Positions 44,477 through 46,606 of a DNA stretch of 46,606 bases are shown piece after piece (the first letter of the stretch is position 1; each line of letters opens with the position of its first letter). A program made the translations under genes and the position numbers. The notes under the pieces are model-generated. The model was given only the letters and a program-made list of their open reading frames with translations, searched no databases and was not told the origin of the DNA. This DNA comes from an uncultured Collinsella sp. (GTDB taxonomy: Bacteria > Actinomycetota > Coriobacteriia > Coriobacteriales > Coriobacteriaceae), in assembly GCA_947001705.1 (NCBI GenBank), contig CAMQHT010000014.1, positions 1 to 46,606 of the forward strand, given 5' to 3'.

Positions 44477-46444
44477 ATGGAACAGAGGGTCCTCGGGGGA
44501 AGATACCTCCTCAAGGATAAGGTGGGGACAGGCGGCATGGCGACCGTCTTCCGTGCGCAGGACCAGGTCCTCGACCGCACGGTAGCCGTCAAGATCATGC
44601 TGCCGCAGTATGCTGGCGACGCAACCTTCGCCGCACGCTTTAAGCAGGAGGCCCAGGCAGCAGCCGGTCTCTCCTCCCCCTATATCGTGGGCGTCTACGA
44701 TTGGGGCAAGGACGGCGACACCTATTACATCGTCATGGAGTACCTGCGCGGCACCGACCTTAAGAGCGGCATCAAGAGCCACGGCGCCCTCGACCCCAAG
44801 AAGGTCGCCCAGATCGGCTCGCAGATCAGCTCCGCGCTTTCGGTCGCCCACAAGCACGAGATCATCCACCGCGACATCAAGCCGCAGAACATCATGGTGC
44901 TGCCCGATGGCAACATCAAGGTGATGGACTTTGGCATCGCGCGCGCCAAGAACAGCCACCTCACGCAAGACAACAACGTGCTGGGAACCGCCCACTACGT
45001 CAGTCCCGAGCAGACCCGTGGTCAGGACCTCGGCCCCACCTCGGATATCTACTCGCTGGGCGTCGTGATGTACGAGTGCGCCACCGGCCGCGTGCCCTTT
45101 GACGGTGATGACGCCATCTCAGTCGCACTCAAGCAGGTCAACGAGCTGCCTATTCCGCCGAGCCAGATCAACTCCGGTGTCGACGCCGACCTTGAGCGTA
45201 TCATCCTCAAGTGCATGGAGAAGGACCCGGCAAACCGCTTCCAGACCGCCGACGAGCTGCGTCAGGTGCTCAACAGCTACCTGTCGGGCCGTGCCGTCAA
45301 CATCTCGGAGCCCACGCGCATCATCGGTGCACCCGGTGAACTGGGTGCCACCAAGACTCGCGAGCTTTCCGATCAGACGCGCGCCATGGTACGTCCCGTC
45401 TCGGGCGTGAGCGGCCAGAATACCGCCCGTAGCTCGGTTTCGGGCTCCACCGGCTCCTACGAGGTCGAAAAGCCCAAATCCAACAAGAACAAGATCATCG
45501 CCGCCGTGGTGGCAGCCGTTGCCGTCATCGGTATCGTGGTGGCCTTTGCCACAGGACTCTTTGGCGGCGAGCAGGTCACCGTGCCCGACGTGCTAGGCAA
45601 GGACCAGCAGACTGCCGTCGAGCTGATCAAGGAGGAAGGCCTTGAGGTCGGCACCATCGACCAGAGCTATAACGACGATGTCGACGAGGGCAAGGTTGCC
45701 GAGCAGACCCCCAACGGCAACACCAAGAAGCCCAAAGGCACCAAGGTGAACCTGGTGATCTCCAAGGGCCCCAAGCCCTCCGAGAAGGTTGAGGTTCCCC
45801 AGCTTGTCGGTCTAACCAAGGACCAGGCAGAGGCGGCGCTGGCAAGCGTTGGCCTAAAGGGCAACGCCACCGAGGAGGGCAACGAGGCCGACGAAGGCCA
45901 GGTCTTTGAGCAGGGCACCGACGCCGGTAAGGAAGTCGAGAAGGGCACGACCATCTCGTATAAGGTCTCGAGCGGCCCGGATACCACGTCCGTCCCCGAC
46001 CTGACCGACATGACCGAGGCCCAGGCGCGCAACGCCCTCGATATGGCAGGCTTTGGCGTCGACGTGAGCTACCAGGAGAACGATTCGGTTACCGAGGGCA
46101 CCGTGATTAGCTGGAACCCCAGCGGCAAGCAGAAGCCTGGCGCCACGATTACCGTCGTCATTGCCAAGAAGTCCGGCAAAGCCAGCGTTCCGGGCAACCT
46201 GTACGGCAAGAGCATCTCCGCCGCCGTTACCGCGCTCAACAACGCCGGTTTCTATAACATTGGCTTCTGTGACCAGAACGGCAATCCCGTGAGCGGTAAC
46301 GAGGATGCCACCGTTACGGGCGTCTCCCCCACCGGCAAGCAGTCCACCGACAGCACGATTACGCTGACGGTTTCGATTTCTGGCTCGGGTTCGGGCTCTG
46401 GCTCGGGCACGAGCACGGGCGACGATTCCGGTACGACCAACTAG
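44477..46444 (+). CDS. pknB: PASTA-domain Ser/Thr protein kinase, PknB type
   Basis: A 655-residue kinase. Catalytic domain: glycine loop GTGGMATV (17-24), Lys39, HRD (131-133) in IIHRDIKPQN, DFG (151-153) and TAHYVSPEQ. A juxtamembrane linker (about 275-340) is followed by one membrane segment (about 342-365), then four PASTA repeats outside, and a Ser/Gly/Thr tail. PASTA domains bind peptidoglycan fragments or lipid II and tie kinase activity to wall synthesis. The ATG chosen has AGGAG 5 nt upstream; an upstream in-frame ATG (44462) has none. It follows the FtsW-PBP fusion by 132 bp. Confidence 0.95.
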   Translation: MEQRVLGGRYLLKDKVGTGGMATVFRAQDQVLDRTVAVKIMLPQYAGDATFAARFKQEAQAAAGLSSPYIVGVYDWGKDGDTYYIVMEYLRGTDLKSGIKSHGALDPKKVAQIGSQISSALSVAHKHEIIHRDIKPQNIMVLPDGNIKVMDFGIARAKNSHLTQDNNVLGTAHYVSPEQTRGQDLGPTSDIYSLGVVMYECATGRVPFDGDDAISVALKQVNELPIPPSQINSGVDADLERIILKCMEKDPANRFQTADELRQVLNSYLSGRAVNISEPTRIIGAPGELGATKTRELSDQTRAMVRPVSGVSGQNTARSSVSGSTGSYEVEKPKSNKNKIIAAVVAAVAVIGIVVAFATGLFGGEQVTVPDVLGKDQQTAVELIKEEGLEVGTIDQSYNDDVDEGKVAEQTPNGNTKKPKGTKVNLVISKGPKPSEKVEVPQLVGLTKDQAEAALASVGLKGNATEEGNEADEGQVFEQGTDAGKEVEKGTTISYKVSSGPDTTSVPDLTDMTEAQARNALDMAGFGVDVSYQENDSVTEGTVISWNPSGKQKPGATITVVIAKKSGKASVPGNLYGKSISAAVTALNNAGFYNIGFCDQNGNPVSGNEDATVTGVSPTGKQSTDSTITLTVSISGSGSGSGSGTSTGDDSGTTN

Positions 46445-46512
46445 TCGCCGCCCCACCGCCCATTACGGCTCCCGCCGCAAACATATTCGCTCACAGGCGC
46501 CCGCGTGGGGCC

Positions 46513-46537
46513 CCCCCCAGCCCGGGCGGGGGGTTTT
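46513..46537 (+). terminator. terminator after pknB
   Basis: CCCCCC / GGGGGG stem around a GCCCGGGC palindrome, followed by TTTT. A similar sequence in the opposite sense (AAAACCCCCGGCCCGGGCGG) follows at 46555-46574. The homopolymers make the exact base count uncertain. Confidence 0.6.
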
Positions 46538-46606
46538 GCCGGAAAAGTACCAACAAAACCCCCGGCCCGGGCGGCACAGGCCGTTCAGGCTGGGGGGACA
46601 AGCGTG

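Overview
The window looks like chromosomal DNA of a high-G+C, anaerobic actinobacterium of the class Coriobacteriia, most likely Collinsella or a close relative. This rests on an actinobacterial-type fhaA-fhaB-pstP-ftsW/rodA-pbp-pknB locus with FtsW/RodA fused to the penicillin-binding protein, a single-chain pyruvate:ferredoxin oxidoreductase, a carbamate kinase, and a polytopic membrane LuxR-type regulator. The assignment is by protein features only; there is no rRNA or tRNA gene in view.

Layout. 0.2-8.8 kb (all minus strand): a YfcE-like phosphoesterase, then two paralogous LytS-type histidine kinase / LytTR regulator pairs. Between them lie a glycosyltransferase translationally coupled to the first kinase, a UMF1-type transporter and a zinc phospholipase C-like protein. 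8.9-14.5 kb: an amidohydrolase and amino-acid permease operon, a divergent membrane-tethered C39-like peptidase, a 270-bp MITE-like element and carbamate kinase (arcC). 14.5-17 kb: an A+T-rich stretch with a DUF4143-type ATPase preceded by three 34-bp direct repeats and followed by three 80-bp hairpin repeats and a nested inverted-repeat terminator. 17-24.7 kb: pyruvate:ferredoxin oxidoreductase with a long leader, then a secreted or anchored protein, a Ser/Thr kinase and an FHA protein as one unit. 24.9-30 kb: the recombination/replication set recR, ybaB and dnaX, split by a small inserted membrane gene on the opposite strand, plus a YcxB-like membrane protein.

30.1-36 kb is a lower-G+C island on the minus strand. 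In transcription order it holds a membrane LuxR-type regulator with two HTH domains, a small secreted four-cysteine protein, two ABC-2 permeases, an ABC ATPase and an extracytoplasmic protein. It looks like a secreted-peptide / transporter / self-protection module and is the best candidate for an undescribed system here.

36.4-46.4 kb (plus strand) is the cell-envelope signalling locus: a polytopic Ser/Thr kinase, FhaA- and FhaB-like proteins, a PP2C phosphatase with a long N-terminal extension, an FtsW-PBP fusion, and a PASTA kinase (PknB type). Most of these genes overlap or nearly abut, so they probably act together in controlling peptidoglycan synthesis at division or elongation.

Two intergenic regions (about 13.2-13.4 kb and 36.0-36.2 kb) share a family of 48-nt imperfect palindromes separated by 13-14 nt. 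The last 100 bases are homopolymer-rich and self-complementary and may be a terminator pair or a contig end of poorer quality.
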